DNA of 44,073 nt, from contig JAZRFL010000028.1 of assembly GCA_045661365.1 (NCBI GenBank), forward strand, positions 1-44,073, in the 5' to 3' direction. A model generated the notes under the pieces. It was not told the origin of the DNA and did not search any database. It saw only the letters and a program-made list of their open reading frames with translations. Numbering within the stretch: the stretch's first letter is position 1; every line of letters starts with the position of its first letter. A program made the translations under genes and the position numbers. This DNA is from UMGS1484 sp045661365 (GTDB lineage Bacteria; Bacillota; Clostridia; Oscillospirales; Acutalibacteraceae). Below, piece after piece: positions 32,184 through 40,202 of this stretch.

Positions 32184-35153
32184 ATGATAAAACGAATTTT
32201 GAGTGCGTTGCTGGTTATGGCATTGCTTTGCTCTATGTATGTTGTAGGCGTACAAGCGGAAAATGCCGACAGTACCGTGATGATTCCCGCAAACAAATTG
32301 GATAAAAAGTTTGTGGTAGACGGTAACTTAGATATTTGGTATATCAACGACGGCGAGGAAGTCGGCGCCAACGACGGTAACTATTATCAATATATCGAGT
32401 TATCCCCTATTGAAAAAATTGACGGTGTTACCTTCTATTCCGAACCCGTTACCTTTTCTCAGGTGTGGACCGCTTGGGATAGTAATTACGTATACATTTA
32501 TGTAAAAGTATGGGACGATAAACTCATCGACTATGACCCCAGCGGCATTCACGCAGGCCAAAACTCCTCGGCCGCTGACTCACTTGAAATTTGGTTCGAC
32601 CCCGACCCCAACAGCCAAACCTACAATTTCACCACCGATGCCAACGGCAAAATCATTGGCGAAACCAAAAAAGCCAATCCTACCGACGGTTTTTATAACC
32701 AAACAGGCGATACCGCTCAAGGGGACGTGCAGGTTCGTTTGATTGCTTACGACATGGAACGTCACGACTATTACGACAAAGTTAACCCCGGTTACAACGG
32801 AGTCAATTTTGCTAACTGGGTATGGAATAAAGAGAACTTCTGTACCTTTACCTTTGAAAATGACCCCGTGGAAGTGTCTACCGGCGCCACTGTTTCCAAA
32901 GGGTACGGGGTAGAAGCCCGCTTCCCCCGTCGGGATGACTCCACCGGCCGTTATCAATTCCACGTTGCCGCCAACAACTCTGCCGATGAAACCGGTTTGC
33001 AATATGCTTTGGCAACCGGCGAAGCATGGTGGATGCGTTACGACACCGCTTGGAGCGTAGACTATGTAGATAATGCCCCCTTCTTTAACCAAAGCGCCGC
33101 CCAATTGGCCACCAAAGGCGTTATGTATACCGATTCGGAATACAACAAAGCCAGCGCCGGCGGTAAATTGGTAACCAAAATTGCCGCGTTGGGTAACGTT
33201 ACGGTGTCTGACAAAGATAAGGTAAATGCCTTGAAAGCCGAGTACGACAAACTGTCTGTGTTGGATCAAGGTTACGTACAATATAAAAACTATGACGTAC
33301 TGGAAGAAGCCTTGGAAATCGTCAATGCAGTTGTGGTTGACCCCAACCAAACTGCCGCCGATTCGGTTATGGCAAAGATCAATGCCATTCCTTCCACCGT
33401 TACCTTGGCCGCCAAAAGCACCGTAACTGCCGCTCGTACGGCTTATAATGCTTTGACCGACACCCAAAAAGGTTTGGTTACCAATCTTGCCAAATTGACT
33501 GCGGCGGAAAAAACCATTGCCGATTTGGAAAAAACCGAGGGAGACAAAGCCGCCGCCAAGGTGGTAAGTGATAAGATCGCCGCCTTGCCTGCCAACATTG
33601 CTTTGACAGACAAAGCCGCCGTGACCGACGCTCGGTCTGCTTACAACGGTTTGACCGACCTGCAAAAGACCTACGTAACCAATTTGAGCAAACTGACCGC
33701 CGCTGAAAAGGCTATTGCCAATTTGGAAATCCAAGCAGGGGACAAAGCCGCCGCCGACGAGGTGGTTGCTAAAATTGCCGCTTTACCCGACACCATTACC
33801 TTGCAAAATGAATCGGCTGTTGTAGCCGCTCGTACCGCTTACGAGCAACTGAACGTGACGCAACAAGCCTTTGTGGACAATTTGGAAAAGCTGGAAGCCG
33901 CCGAAAAAACCATTGCTACCTTGAAAAAGGTGGAGGCAGACAAAGCCGCCGCCGGGGTAGTGATCGACAAGATCGCCGCTTTGCCCGATGAAATTACCGC
34001 CGCCGACAAGTCTGCCGTTGCCGCTGTGCGAACTTCCTACAGTTTGTTGACCGACGAACAAAAGGAATACGTAACCAACTACCAAAAATTGGTAGATGCC
34101 GAAAAAACAATTGCCGAATCGGAAGCTACCGGTGCTGACAAAGAGGCCGCAGAAGTGGTTGACTATTTGATCGATGCCATTCCCGAAACGGTTACCATAG
34201 GTGACAAAGCTTATTTGCAAATTGTGCGGGATGAATATGAATTGCTCAATGACACCCAAAAAGCATTGGTTTCCAATTATTTAAAATTGGAAAATGCCGA
34301 AAAAGCCATTGCTACCATGGAACAGTCTGCCGCCGATCGTGCCGCCGCCCGTGTGGTCAGCGATCAGATCGCCGCTTTGTCCGATCCCATTGCGTTAGAG
34401 GACAAAGCCGCTGTGGAAGCCGCCCGTGCCGCTTACAAAGAACTTTCCGAAGCGCAACAAGCGTTGGTTTATAATTTGGCGGCATTGGAACAAGCCGAGC
34501 GAGATTTGGTGGATCTGGCAAAAGCAGAGGCGGACAAAGCCGCCGCCAAAGCAGTCAGCGACCAAATTGCCGCCTTGCCCGAAACCGTTACGGCCGAAAA
34601 CGTGGCCGACGTGGTTGCCGCAAGAGAAGCGTATACTTTGCTGACCGAAGAGCAAAAAGTGTTAGTGACCAATTATCAGACGTTGTTAGATGCCGAGCAA
34701 ACGCTTGCCGATTTGGAAAAGAGTGAAGCCGACAAGCAAGCCGCCCTTGCGGTAGAGGCTATGATCGAGGCGATTCCTGCCGAGGTTACCTTAGACGTAA
34801 AAGAAGCGGTAGCCGCCGCACGATCTGCCTACAACGATTTGACCGATCTGCAAAAGACCTTGGTTGGCAATTACCAAAAATTGGTGGATGCCGAAAAAGT
34901 CATAGCTGATTTGGAAAACCCCGTCGTTCCGCCTGCTCCGCAAGTGGTTTACGGCGATATAGACGGAGATGGCAAGGTTACCGCCGCCGATGCGTTGGAA
35001 GTTTTGAAAAGCGTAGTTGGCAAGACCACCTTGACCGACGAACAATTCACCGCCGCCGACACCGACGGAAACGACAAAGCCGATGCCGCCGATGCTTTGA
35101 ATATCCTCAAAAAAGTGGTTGGCAAGATCGATAAATTCCCCGTAGAAGGCTAA
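32184..35153 (+). CDS. secreted dockerin protein B: CBM9-like head, nine helical repeats, type I dockerin
   Basis: This 989-residue paralogue has the longest stalk. A signal peptide (about 1-25) is followed by the CBM9-like head (about 28-325, with FVVDGNLDIWYI and DSLEIWFDPDPNS), one divergent helical repeat (about 330-387) and eight repeats of exactly 66 residues (390-917). Each has the signature (A/S)AYxxLTxxQKxxVxN. The dockerin (about 920-989) has loops DIDGDGKVTAAD and DTDGNDKADAAD and the tail KIDKFPVEG. The repeats should form a rod of three-helix bundles that puts the head far from the dockerin. No catalytic domain is seen. The SD TAGGAGG sits at the base of a hairpin. The 3' end of the gene, running on into gene C, is duplicated 2101 bp downstream, at the C/D boundary. 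Confidence 0.88.
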   Translation: MIKRILSALLVMALLCSMYVVGVQAENADSTVMIPANKLDKKFVVDGNLDIWYINDGEEVGANDGNYYQYIELSPIEKIDGVTFYSEPVTFSQVWTAWDSNYVYIYVKVWDDKLIDYDPSGIHAGQNSSAADSLEIWFDPDPNSQTYNFTTDANGKIIGETKKANPTDGFYNQTGDTAQGDVQVRLIAYDMERHDYYDKVNPGYNGVNFANWVWNKENFCTFTFENDPVEVSTGATVSKGYGVEARFPRRDDSTGRYQFHVAANNSADETGLQYALATGEAWWMRYDTAWSVDYVDNAPFFNQSAAQLATKGVMYTDSEYNKASAGGKLVTKIAALGNVTVSDKDKVNALKAEYDKLSVLDQGYVQYKNYDVLEEALEIVNAVVVDPNQTAADSVMAKINAIPSTVTLAAKSTVTAARTAYNALTDTQKGLVTNLAKLTAAEKTIADLEKTEGDKAAAKVVSDKIAALPANIALTDKAAVTDARSAYNGLTDLQKTYVTNLSKLTAAEKAIANLEIQAGDKAAADEVVAKIAALPDTITLQNESAVVAARTAYEQLNVTQQAFVDNLEKLEAAEKTIATLKKVEADKAAAGVVIDKIAALPDEITAADKSAVAAVRTSYSLLTDEQKEYVTNYQKLVDAEKTIAESEATGADKEAAEVVDYLIDAIPETVTIGDKAYLQIVRDEYELLNDTQKALVSNYLKLENAEKAIATMEQSAADRAAARVVSDQIAALSDPIALEDKAAVEAARAAYKELSEAQQALVYNLAALEQAERDLVDLAKAEADKAAAKAVSDQIAALPETVTAENVADVVAAREAYTLLTEEQKVLVTNYQTLLDAEQTLADLEKSEADKQAALAVEAMIEAIPAEVTLDVKEAVAAARSAYNDLTDLQKTLVGNYQKLVDAEKVIADLENPVVPPAPQVVYGDIDGDGKVTAADALEVLKSVVGKTTLTDEQFTAADTDGNDKADAADALNILKKVVGKIDKFPVEG
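33013..33109 (+). repeat. 97-bp exact copy shared with gene C (36089-36185)
   Basis: These 97 bp in the head domain of gene B are identical to 36089-36185 in gene C, while the flanks are clearly diverged. This is a typical footprint of gene conversion or mosaic duplication. Confidence 0.85.
33351..34934 (+). repeat. eight in-frame 198-bp repeats
   Basis: Eight consecutive units of exactly 198 bp encode the 66-residue helical repeats of protein B. Their nucleotide sequences differ considerably, so amplification is old or the units are held together by selection on the protein fold. The constant length is striking. Confidence 0.85.
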
Positions 35154-35410
35154 GTTTATCTAAAAAAGCCGCCGAACTTGATTTGGCGGCTTTTTGTGTA
35201 TTCATTGGTTGGTTCGTTTGGGATTATATCTCCCCAAAAATCGTATAAAAGGAGGATCTCCTATGAAAAAAATCATTAGTATCTTTTTGATCATGGCTTG
35301 CTTGGCAACTGTGTTGGTTTTGCCTGCTACTGCCGCTACCGATCCGGTAATCGCCATTCCTGCCGGCAGGTTGGAAAAAAAGTTTGTGGTTGACGGTAAC
35401 TTGGATATTT
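34710..35410 (+). repeat. left copy of a boundary-spanning tandem duplication (right copy 36811-37511)
   Basis: The last repeat, dockerin, stop codon, intergenic hairpin, SD and the first about 50 codons of the next gene align without indels to 36811-37511 at a constant offset of 2101 bp. Both stop codons (35153/37254) and both start codons (35263/37364) keep this offset. Confidence 0.85.
35163..35195 (+). terminator. intrinsic terminator between dockerin genes B and C
   Basis: AAAAAGCCGCC (35163-35173) pairs with GGCGGCTTTTT (35185-35195). Because no clear promoter follows, it may be leaky. Confidence 0.8.
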
Positions 35411-37254
35411 GGTATTTGAGCGAAGAAGATGACTATGCCAACGGGGACAGCAACTATTATCAATATGTGGCTTTAAGCCCTACTGAAAAGTCAGACGGTG
35501 TAACTTATTACGGAGACCCCGTTACCTTTGCGCAAGCTTGGACTGCATGGGATGACGATTACGTGTATATTTACTTAAAAGTGTGGGACAACGAATTGGC
35601 TCAGTACAGTCCTAAACTGCACGAGGATTCGTCTTATGCAGACTCGTTGGAAATTTGGTTTGACCCCGATCCCGACAGCAGAACTCATGATTATATCTAT
35701 GACGAAAACGGCAATATCATTGACCACATCCTGAAGGAAGATGGTGTGACTGATGTTTATCTTCCGAATGATCCCTATCAAGATGCCGCACAAGGGGACG
35801 TGCATTTGCGGGTGCTCGCGTACGATATGGAGCGGACGTTTTATGAGGATATTGTAAAACCGAACTATGGTGACGTTACGTTTGGTCAATGGGTCAACGA
35901 TCCGCAAAACGTTTGCACCTTTACCTTTCAAGGGCAACCTATGGAAATTGAAGAGACCGGCTTGACCGTTACTTGCGGGTATGGGGTAGAAGCACGCTTC
36001 CCCCGCCGTGACGATCTTTCAAACAGTTACCAAATCCAGCTTGTCGCAAACAATTCTTCTGAAAACGAATGGGAAGAATATGCATTGACAACCGGCGAAG
36101 CATGGTGGATGCGTTACGACACCGCTTGGAGCGTAGACTATGTAGATAATGCCCCCTTCTTTAACCAAAGCGCCGCCCAATTGGCTACCAAAGGGGTCGT
36201 GTACACCGACTCTGAAATCAATGTAAATGGCCCTGCGGGTGCGGTGGTGAAAAAGATCAATGGGTTGCGTAACGTGACCGAAGCCGATAAAGAAAAGGTA
36301 ATGGCACTGAAAGCCGAATATGATGCGTTGACCGTGTTAGAGCAAGGATATGTGCAATACAAAAACTATGCTGTTTTGATAGAAGCTGTGAAAGCTGTAA
36401 ACGGCGGGGTGGTTCCTGTTGATCCCGATCAACAGGCTGCTGATGAGGTCGTAGCAAAAATTGATGCTTTAAATGTACGATCTTTAGACGATGAAGATGA
36501 TGTGGTTGCCGCACGTAGTGCCTATGATCATTTGACCGAGAAACAAAAGCCCTACGTATATAATCTTTATAAATTGGAACAAGCTGAAAAGCGAATTGCC
36601 GAGTTGCGTGCCCAAGCTGAAAAAGATGCTGCTGACAAGCAGGTCGCCCAATCGGTGATCGATCTGATCGACACTTTGCCCCAGCCGATCACGTTGGCAG
36701 ACAAAGACAAGGTGACCGCCGCGCGGGAAGCTTACGATGGATTGACCAAAGACCAAAAAGAGTGGGTGACCAACTATCCTGTATTGCGGGATGCCGAGCA
36801 AGCCATTACCGATTTGGAAAAGAGTGAAGCCGACAAACAAGCAGCCCTTGCGGTAGAAGGTATGATCGAGGCGATTCCTGTCGAGGTTACCTTAGACGTA
36901 AAAGAAATTGTAGACAGCGCACGATCTGCCTACAACGATTTGACCGACCTGCAAAAGACCTTGGTTGGCAATTACCAAAAATTGGTGGATGCCGAAAAAG
37001 TTATTGCCGATTTAGAAAACCCCGTCGTTCCGCCTGCTCCGCAAGTGGTTTACGGCGATATAGACGGAGACGGCAAGGTTACCGCCGCCGATGCGTTGGA
37101 AGTTTTGAAAAGCGTAGTTGGCAAGACCACCTTGACCGACGAACAATTCACCGCCGCTGACACCGACGGAAACGACAAAGCCGATGCCGCCGATGCTTTG
37201 AATATGCTGAAAAAAGTGGTTGGCAAGATCGATAAATTCCCCGTAGAAGACTAA
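35263..37254 (+). CDS. secreted dockerin protein C: CBM9-like head, four helical repeats, type I dockerin
   Basis: This 663-residue paralogue has a signal peptide ending PATAA (about 1-24), a CBM9-like head (about 28-325), four three-helix repeats (about 330-590) and a dockerin (about 594-663). The last repeat and dockerin are nearly identical to those of protein B, while the middle of the head and repeats 2-3 are diverged, so the gene is a mosaic. GGAGG (35251-35255) selects the ATG at 35263; a longer frame from 35194 has no SD. The dockerin loops are DIDGDGKVTAAD and DTDGNDKADAAD, and the tail is KIDKFPVED. No catalytic domain is seen. Function is inferred as for proteins A, B and D. Confidence 0.87.
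   Translation: MKKIISIFLIMACLATVLVLPATAATDPVIAIPAGRLEKKFVVDGNLDIWYLSEEDDYANGDSNYYQYVALSPTEKSDGVTYYGDPVTFAQAWTAWDDDYVYIYLKVWDNELAQYSPKLHEDSSYADSLEIWFDPDPDSRTHDYIYDENGNIIDHILKEDGVTDVYLPNDPYQDAAQGDVHLRVLAYDMERTFYEDIVKPNYGDVTFGQWVNDPQNVCTFTFQGQPMEIEETGLTVTCGYGVEARFPRRDDLSNSYQIQLVANNSSENEWEEYALTTGEAWWMRYDTAWSVDYVDNAPFFNQSAAQLATKGVVYTDSEINVNGPAGAVVKKINGLRNVTEADKEKVMALKAEYDALTVLEQGYVQYKNYAVLIEAVKAVNGGVVPVDPDQQAADEVVAKIDALNVRSLDDEDDVVAARSAYDHLTEKQKPYVYNLYKLEQAEKRIAELRAQAEKDAADKQVAQSVIDLIDTLPQPITLADKDKVTAAREAYDGLTKDQKEWVTNYPVLRDAEQAITDLEKSEADKQAALAVEGMIEAIPVEVTLDVKEIVDSARSAYNDLTDLQKTLVGNYQKLVDAEKVIADLENPVVPPAPQVVYGDIDGDGKVTAADALEVLKSVVGKTTLTDEQFTAADTDGNDKADAADALNMLKKVVGKIDKFPVED
36089..36185 (+). repeat. 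97-bp exact copy shared with gene B (33013-33109)
   Basis: Partner of 33013-33109, identical over all 97 bp, in the head domain just before the first helical repeat. Confidence 0.85.
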
Positions 37255-37511
37255 GTTTATCTAAAAAAGCCGCCAAACTTGATTTGGCAACTTTTTGTGT
37301 GTTCGTTGGTTGATTTATTTAGGATCATATCCCCCAAAAAAACGCATATAAGGAGGAGTCTTTATGAAAAAAATCATTAGTATCTTTTTGATTGTGGCTT
37401 GCTTGGTAACCATGTTGGTTTTGCCTGTTACTGCCGCTACTGATTCGGTGATCGCCATTCCTGCCGACAAGTTGGAAAAGAAGTTTGTGGTAGATGGGAA
37501 TTTAGACATTT
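36811..37511 (+). repeat. right copy of the boundary-spanning tandem duplication
   Basis: Aligned without indels to 34710-35410 at an offset of 2101 bp. It covers the end of gene C, the C-D intergenic region and the start of gene D. The intergenic hairpin has begun to decay relative to the left copy. Confidence 0.85.
37264..37296 (+). terminator. degenerate terminator between dockerin genes C and D
   Basis: AAAAAG...CTTTTT and GCCAAA/TTTGGC still pair, but two mismatched bases break the stem found in the copy at 35163. It is probably weaker, allowing more read-through into gene D. Confidence 0.55.
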
Positions 37512-38968
37512 GGTATATGAATAACGATGATGCCGTTGCCGACGGAGATGCTAACTATTACCATTACATTGCACTTAGTCCTTATGCTAAAAGTGACGGT
37601 ACCTCTTATTATTCTGAACCCCAAACTGCCGCACAGGTTTGGACTGCGTGGGATGACCAATATGTGTATATTTACGTAAAAGTATGGGACGATGACGTGG
37701 TGGCCTACGACAAAAACGGCATTCACGCGGGTCGTAATTCTTCGGCTTGTGACTCTATTGAAATTTGGTTTGACCCAGACCCTAACAGCCAGACTCATAC
37801 CTTTGAGTATGACGAAAATGGCAATGTGGTTAAAGAAATTCCTCGTCCACCCAAGGGAACCATCAATAAAAACGATTATATGCTGGAATCGGAATACAAG
37901 CAAGCGGTAGAAGATTCGGGCGAGATCGAAGATCTGTTTTGCAATCAAACCAACGATGCCGACCAAGGGGACGTGCAGGTGCGTTGGATGGCAAAAGAAG
38001 ATTCGCTTACCGACTACCATAACATTGTCAATCCCAACTATGGTGGTGTTAAATTTGCCGATTGGGTGAAAAAACCCGAAAATTTCTGTACCTTTACCTT
38101 TCAAGATGAGCCGATCGTGGTGGATGAAACCGGCATAGAACTCACCTCCGGTTTTGGGGTAGAAGCTCGTTTCCCTCGTCATAACGACTTGTCCAATAAC
38201 TACCAATTGCACGTGGCGGTAAACAACTCCGGTGTAGAAATGTGGGAGTGGTATGCCTTGGCTACCGGTGGTGCATGGTGGATGAGTTACGATACCGCAT
38301 GGAAGGTCGGCTATGTGAAAAATGCCCCGTTCTTTAACCAAAGCGAAGAACAACTGGCTGCCAAAGGGGTCATGTATACCGACTCCAAAATCAATAAAAC
38401 AGGCCCTGCCGGTCAGGTGGTTGACAAAATTGCCGCTTTGGGAACCGTTACCATGGCCGATAAAGAAAAAGTGCTTGCCCTCAAGGCGGAATACGACTCC
38501 TTGACGGTTTTGGAAAAAGGGTATGTAGAATACAAGGGTGGCACACAAACGCTGGAAGCCGCTTTGCAGGTGATTTCCGATGGGGATAATGCCGCCGAAG
38601 CGGACAAACAAGCCGCCGAAGCTGTGGTTGCCTTGATTGACAAAATTCAAAGCAAAGATCCCGAAGCAATCGATGCCGCTCGCACGGCATATGATGCCTT
38701 GACCGACACTCAAAAACCCTTGGTAACCAATTTGGCAAAATTGGCGTTTTGGGAAAACCTAACCTACGGCGATCTGGACTCGGATAAAAAAGTTACCGCT
38801 GCCGATGCGCTGGAAGTGCTGAAAAGCGTGGTGGGCAAGGCGACTTTGACCGACGAACAATTCACTGCCGCCGACACCGACGGAAACGGCAAAGCCGATG
38901 CCGCCGATGCTTTGAATATTCTGAAAAAAGTGGTTGGCAAGATCGACAAATTCCCGATAGAACAATAA
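37364..38968 (+). CDS. secreted dockerin protein D: CBM9-like head, two helical repeats, type I dockerin
   Basis: This 534-residue paralogue has a signal peptide (about 1-24), a CBM9-like head (about 28-345) and a short insertion of about 25 residues near 165-190 (around KGTINKNDYMLES). Two helical repeats follow (about 350-405 and 413-465), the second cut short before the dockerin, which spans about 468-534. Dockerin loop 1 is DLDSDKKVTAAD and loop 2 DTDGNGKADAAD; the tail is KIDKFPIEQ. The signal peptide region is almost the same as in protein C, reflecting the tandem duplication. The SD AAGGAGG lies correctly before the ATG. It is the last of the array, followed by a strong terminator. Confidence 0.87.
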   Translation: MKKIISIFLIVACLVTMLVLPVTAATDSVIAIPADKLEKKFVVDGNLDIWYMNNDDAVADGDANYYHYIALSPYAKSDGTSYYSEPQTAAQVWTAWDDQYVYIYVKVWDDDVVAYDKNGIHAGRNSSACDSIEIWFDPDPNSQTHTFEYDENGNVVKEIPRPPKGTINKNDYMLESEYKQAVEDSGEIEDLFCNQTNDADQGDVQVRWMAKEDSLTDYHNIVNPNYGGVKFADWVKKPENFCTFTFQDEPIVVDETGIELTSGFGVEARFPRHNDLSNNYQLHVAVNNSGVEMWEWYALATGGAWWMSYDTAWKVGYVKNAPFFNQSEEQLAAKGVMYTDSKINKTGPAGQVVDKIAALGTVTMADKEKVLALKAEYDSLTVLEKGYVEYKGGTQTLEAALQVISDGDNAAEADKQAAEAVVALIDKIQSKDPEAIDAARTAYDALTDTQKPLVTNLAKLAFWENLTYGDLDSDKKVTAADALEVLKSVVGKATLTDEQFTAADTDGNGKADAADALNILKKVVGKIDKFPIEQ

Positions 38969-38982
38969 AACAACCGTGCATG

Positions 38983-39012
38983 AAGCGGATTGCTGTTGGC
39001 AATCCGCTTTTT
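38983..39012 (+). terminator. intrinsic terminator ending the dockerin array
   Basis: AAGCGGATTGC (38983-38993), loop TGTTG and GCAATCCGCTT (38999-39009) form a perfect 11-bp stem running into five T (39008-39012). It abuts the next promoter. Confidence 0.92.
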
Positions 39013-39013
39013 G

Positions 39014-39042
39014 TTGCATTGGTAGAGAAAAGATGATATAAT
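39014..39042 (+). promoter_or_regulatory. sigma-A promoter of the metallophosphoesterase gene
   Basis: TTGCAT (39014-39019), a 17-bp spacer and perfect TATAAT (39037-39042) with a TGA extended -10. The -35 starts 1 nt after the preceding terminator's T-run. Confidence 0.8.
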
Positions 39043-39076
39043 CAACCAAAACAGAATCAGATAGGATGAGATTTTT

Positions 39077-40015
39077 ATGACCCCTTCGGCAGACCAACTG
39101 CGTGAACAATACCAAGCCACCGATCCGTTTTGGACGGATTGGGTATACGACTATACTCCAACGGTCGGTGAGTATTCTGTTGTGGTGATTCCCGACGTGC
39201 AAGAGCTGACTGCCATTTATCCCGAAAAACTCAACCGTTTAATGGATTGGATCGTAGCCAACAAGGAAAAAGAAAACATTCGGTTTGTTATTGACGTAGG
39301 GGACGTAACCTGGAACGGTCATGCTATGAATACCGAGGAATATGAAACAGCGGCCAAAGCGTTTCAAAAATTGCGATTGGCAGGGGTGGAATATTCGGTC
39401 TGTTACGGCAACCACGACTATACCCCGGGAGACGAAAGGGACACCCGCTTGTTTAATCAATATTTTCCTTGGTCGATCTTAAGCCGATTTGACTCCTACG
39501 GAGGTTCCATGTTGCCGAACAATTCCGAAAACACCTATTTTTGCTTCGAGGCAGAAGGAGAACGGTACATGGTGGTATCGTTGGAAATTTCTCCCCGACC
39601 ATCTACCGTAGCGTGGGCAGAGCGGGTGATTGCCGAACATCCCGACCACAAGACGATCGTTGTGACCCATCAATATTTAAGCAATCAGTACGGACAGTAC
39701 GCCCCCAACGGCCAAGCGCTTTGGCACGACCTGATTTGTCGGCATTCCAATATCATCATGGTGATCTGCGGACATGATCGCATGGCGCATGATCCCGGTT
39801 CTCTTAATTATAGGGTCGATCGGGGCGACCATGGCAATTTGGTGCATCAAATTATGGCGAATTCACAGGATGTGGACGGTACAAGAGGCGGCGTGGGATT
39901 GTTGTTGATGATGCGCTTTCATGACGGCGGGAAACGGGTAGATCTGAATTACTTTTCTCCCGTGCACGATTGCCTTGCTTTTAAAAAGCAAAATCAGTTT
40001 TCTGTTAGTTGGTGA
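39077..40015 (+). CDS. calcineurin-like metallophosphoesterase
   Basis: This 312-residue predicted phosphohydrolase uses a two-metal site. Family motifs are in order: PDVQ (Asp40, with Gln in place of the usual His), GDVTWNG (Gly75, Asp76), GNHD (111-114), THQY (His198) and GHDR (His233). There is no signal peptide, so it appears to be cytoplasmic. The substrate is not evident; relatives act on phosphodiesters or phosphoproteins. It is monocistronic, separated from the dockerin array by a terminator and its own promoter, so a link to that system is not supported by transcription. Confidence 0.88.
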   Translation: MTPSADQLREQYQATDPFWTDWVYDYTPTVGEYSVVVIPDVQELTAIYPEKLNRLMDWIVANKEKENIRFVIDVGDVTWNGHAMNTEEYETAAKAFQKLRLAGVEYSVCYGNHDYTPGDERDTRLFNQYFPWSILSRFDSYGGSMLPNNSENTYFCFEAEGERYMVVSLEISPRPSTVAWAERVIAEHPDHKTIVVTHQYLSNQYGQYAPNGQALWHDLICRHSNIIMVICGHDRMAHDPGSLNYRVDRGDHGNLVHQIMANSQDVDGTRGGVGLLLMMRFHDGGKRVDLNYFSPVHDCLAFKKQNQFSVSW

Positions 40016-40061
40016 ATCTACCGCCCGCAAAGAAACTCATTTCGGACGGTGTGGTGTCGAC

Positions 40062-40088
40062 AGAAACAGAAGGTACGCTTTTGTTTCT
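40062..40088 (+). terminator. weak terminator after the metallophosphoesterase gene
   Basis: AGAAACAGAAG (40062-40072) and CTTTTGTTTCT (40078-40088) pair over 11 bp with one G-U pair and a 5-nt loop. The T-tract is poor. Confidence 0.5.
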
Positions 40089-40121
40089 TGTTGAAAATCA
40101 CCGATTTTTCGCCAAAGGTTA

Positions 40122-40150
40122 TTGATTTCCCGTGGACGAAATGGTATACT
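40122..40150 (+). promoter_or_regulatory. sigma-A promoter of the CPBP protease-tadA operon
   Basis: TTGATT (40122-40127), a 17-bp spacer and TATACT (40145-40150) with a TGG extended -10, the same hexamers as the promoter at 72-100. Confidence 0.82.
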
Positions 40151-40165
40151 GAACTGTATATTACA

Positions 40166-40189
40166 TGCGGTGGAAAGCACATCACCGCA
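40166..40189 (+). promoter_or_regulatory. 5' leader hairpin just before the CPBP protease SD
   Basis: TGCGGTG (40166-40172) pairs with CACCGCA (40183-40189), 1 nt before the AAAGGAG SD. It could modulate translation initiation. Confidence 0.45.
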
Positions 40190-40202
40190 AAAGGAGTAAT
40201 CT

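Noticed and set aside
30426..32255. Very long minus-strand ORF (609 codons) opposite dockerin gene A; similar long antisense frames at 28502-30262, 32580-33734 and 37502-38713
   Set aside because: They are produced by the codon bias of the + strand genes, lack SD sequences and known domains, and lie opposite clearly homologous secreted proteins.
33351..34934. Regular 198-bp repeats considered as a CRISPR-like or satellite array
   Set aside because: The units are wholly coding, in frame and diverged, with no constant short repeat or spacers.
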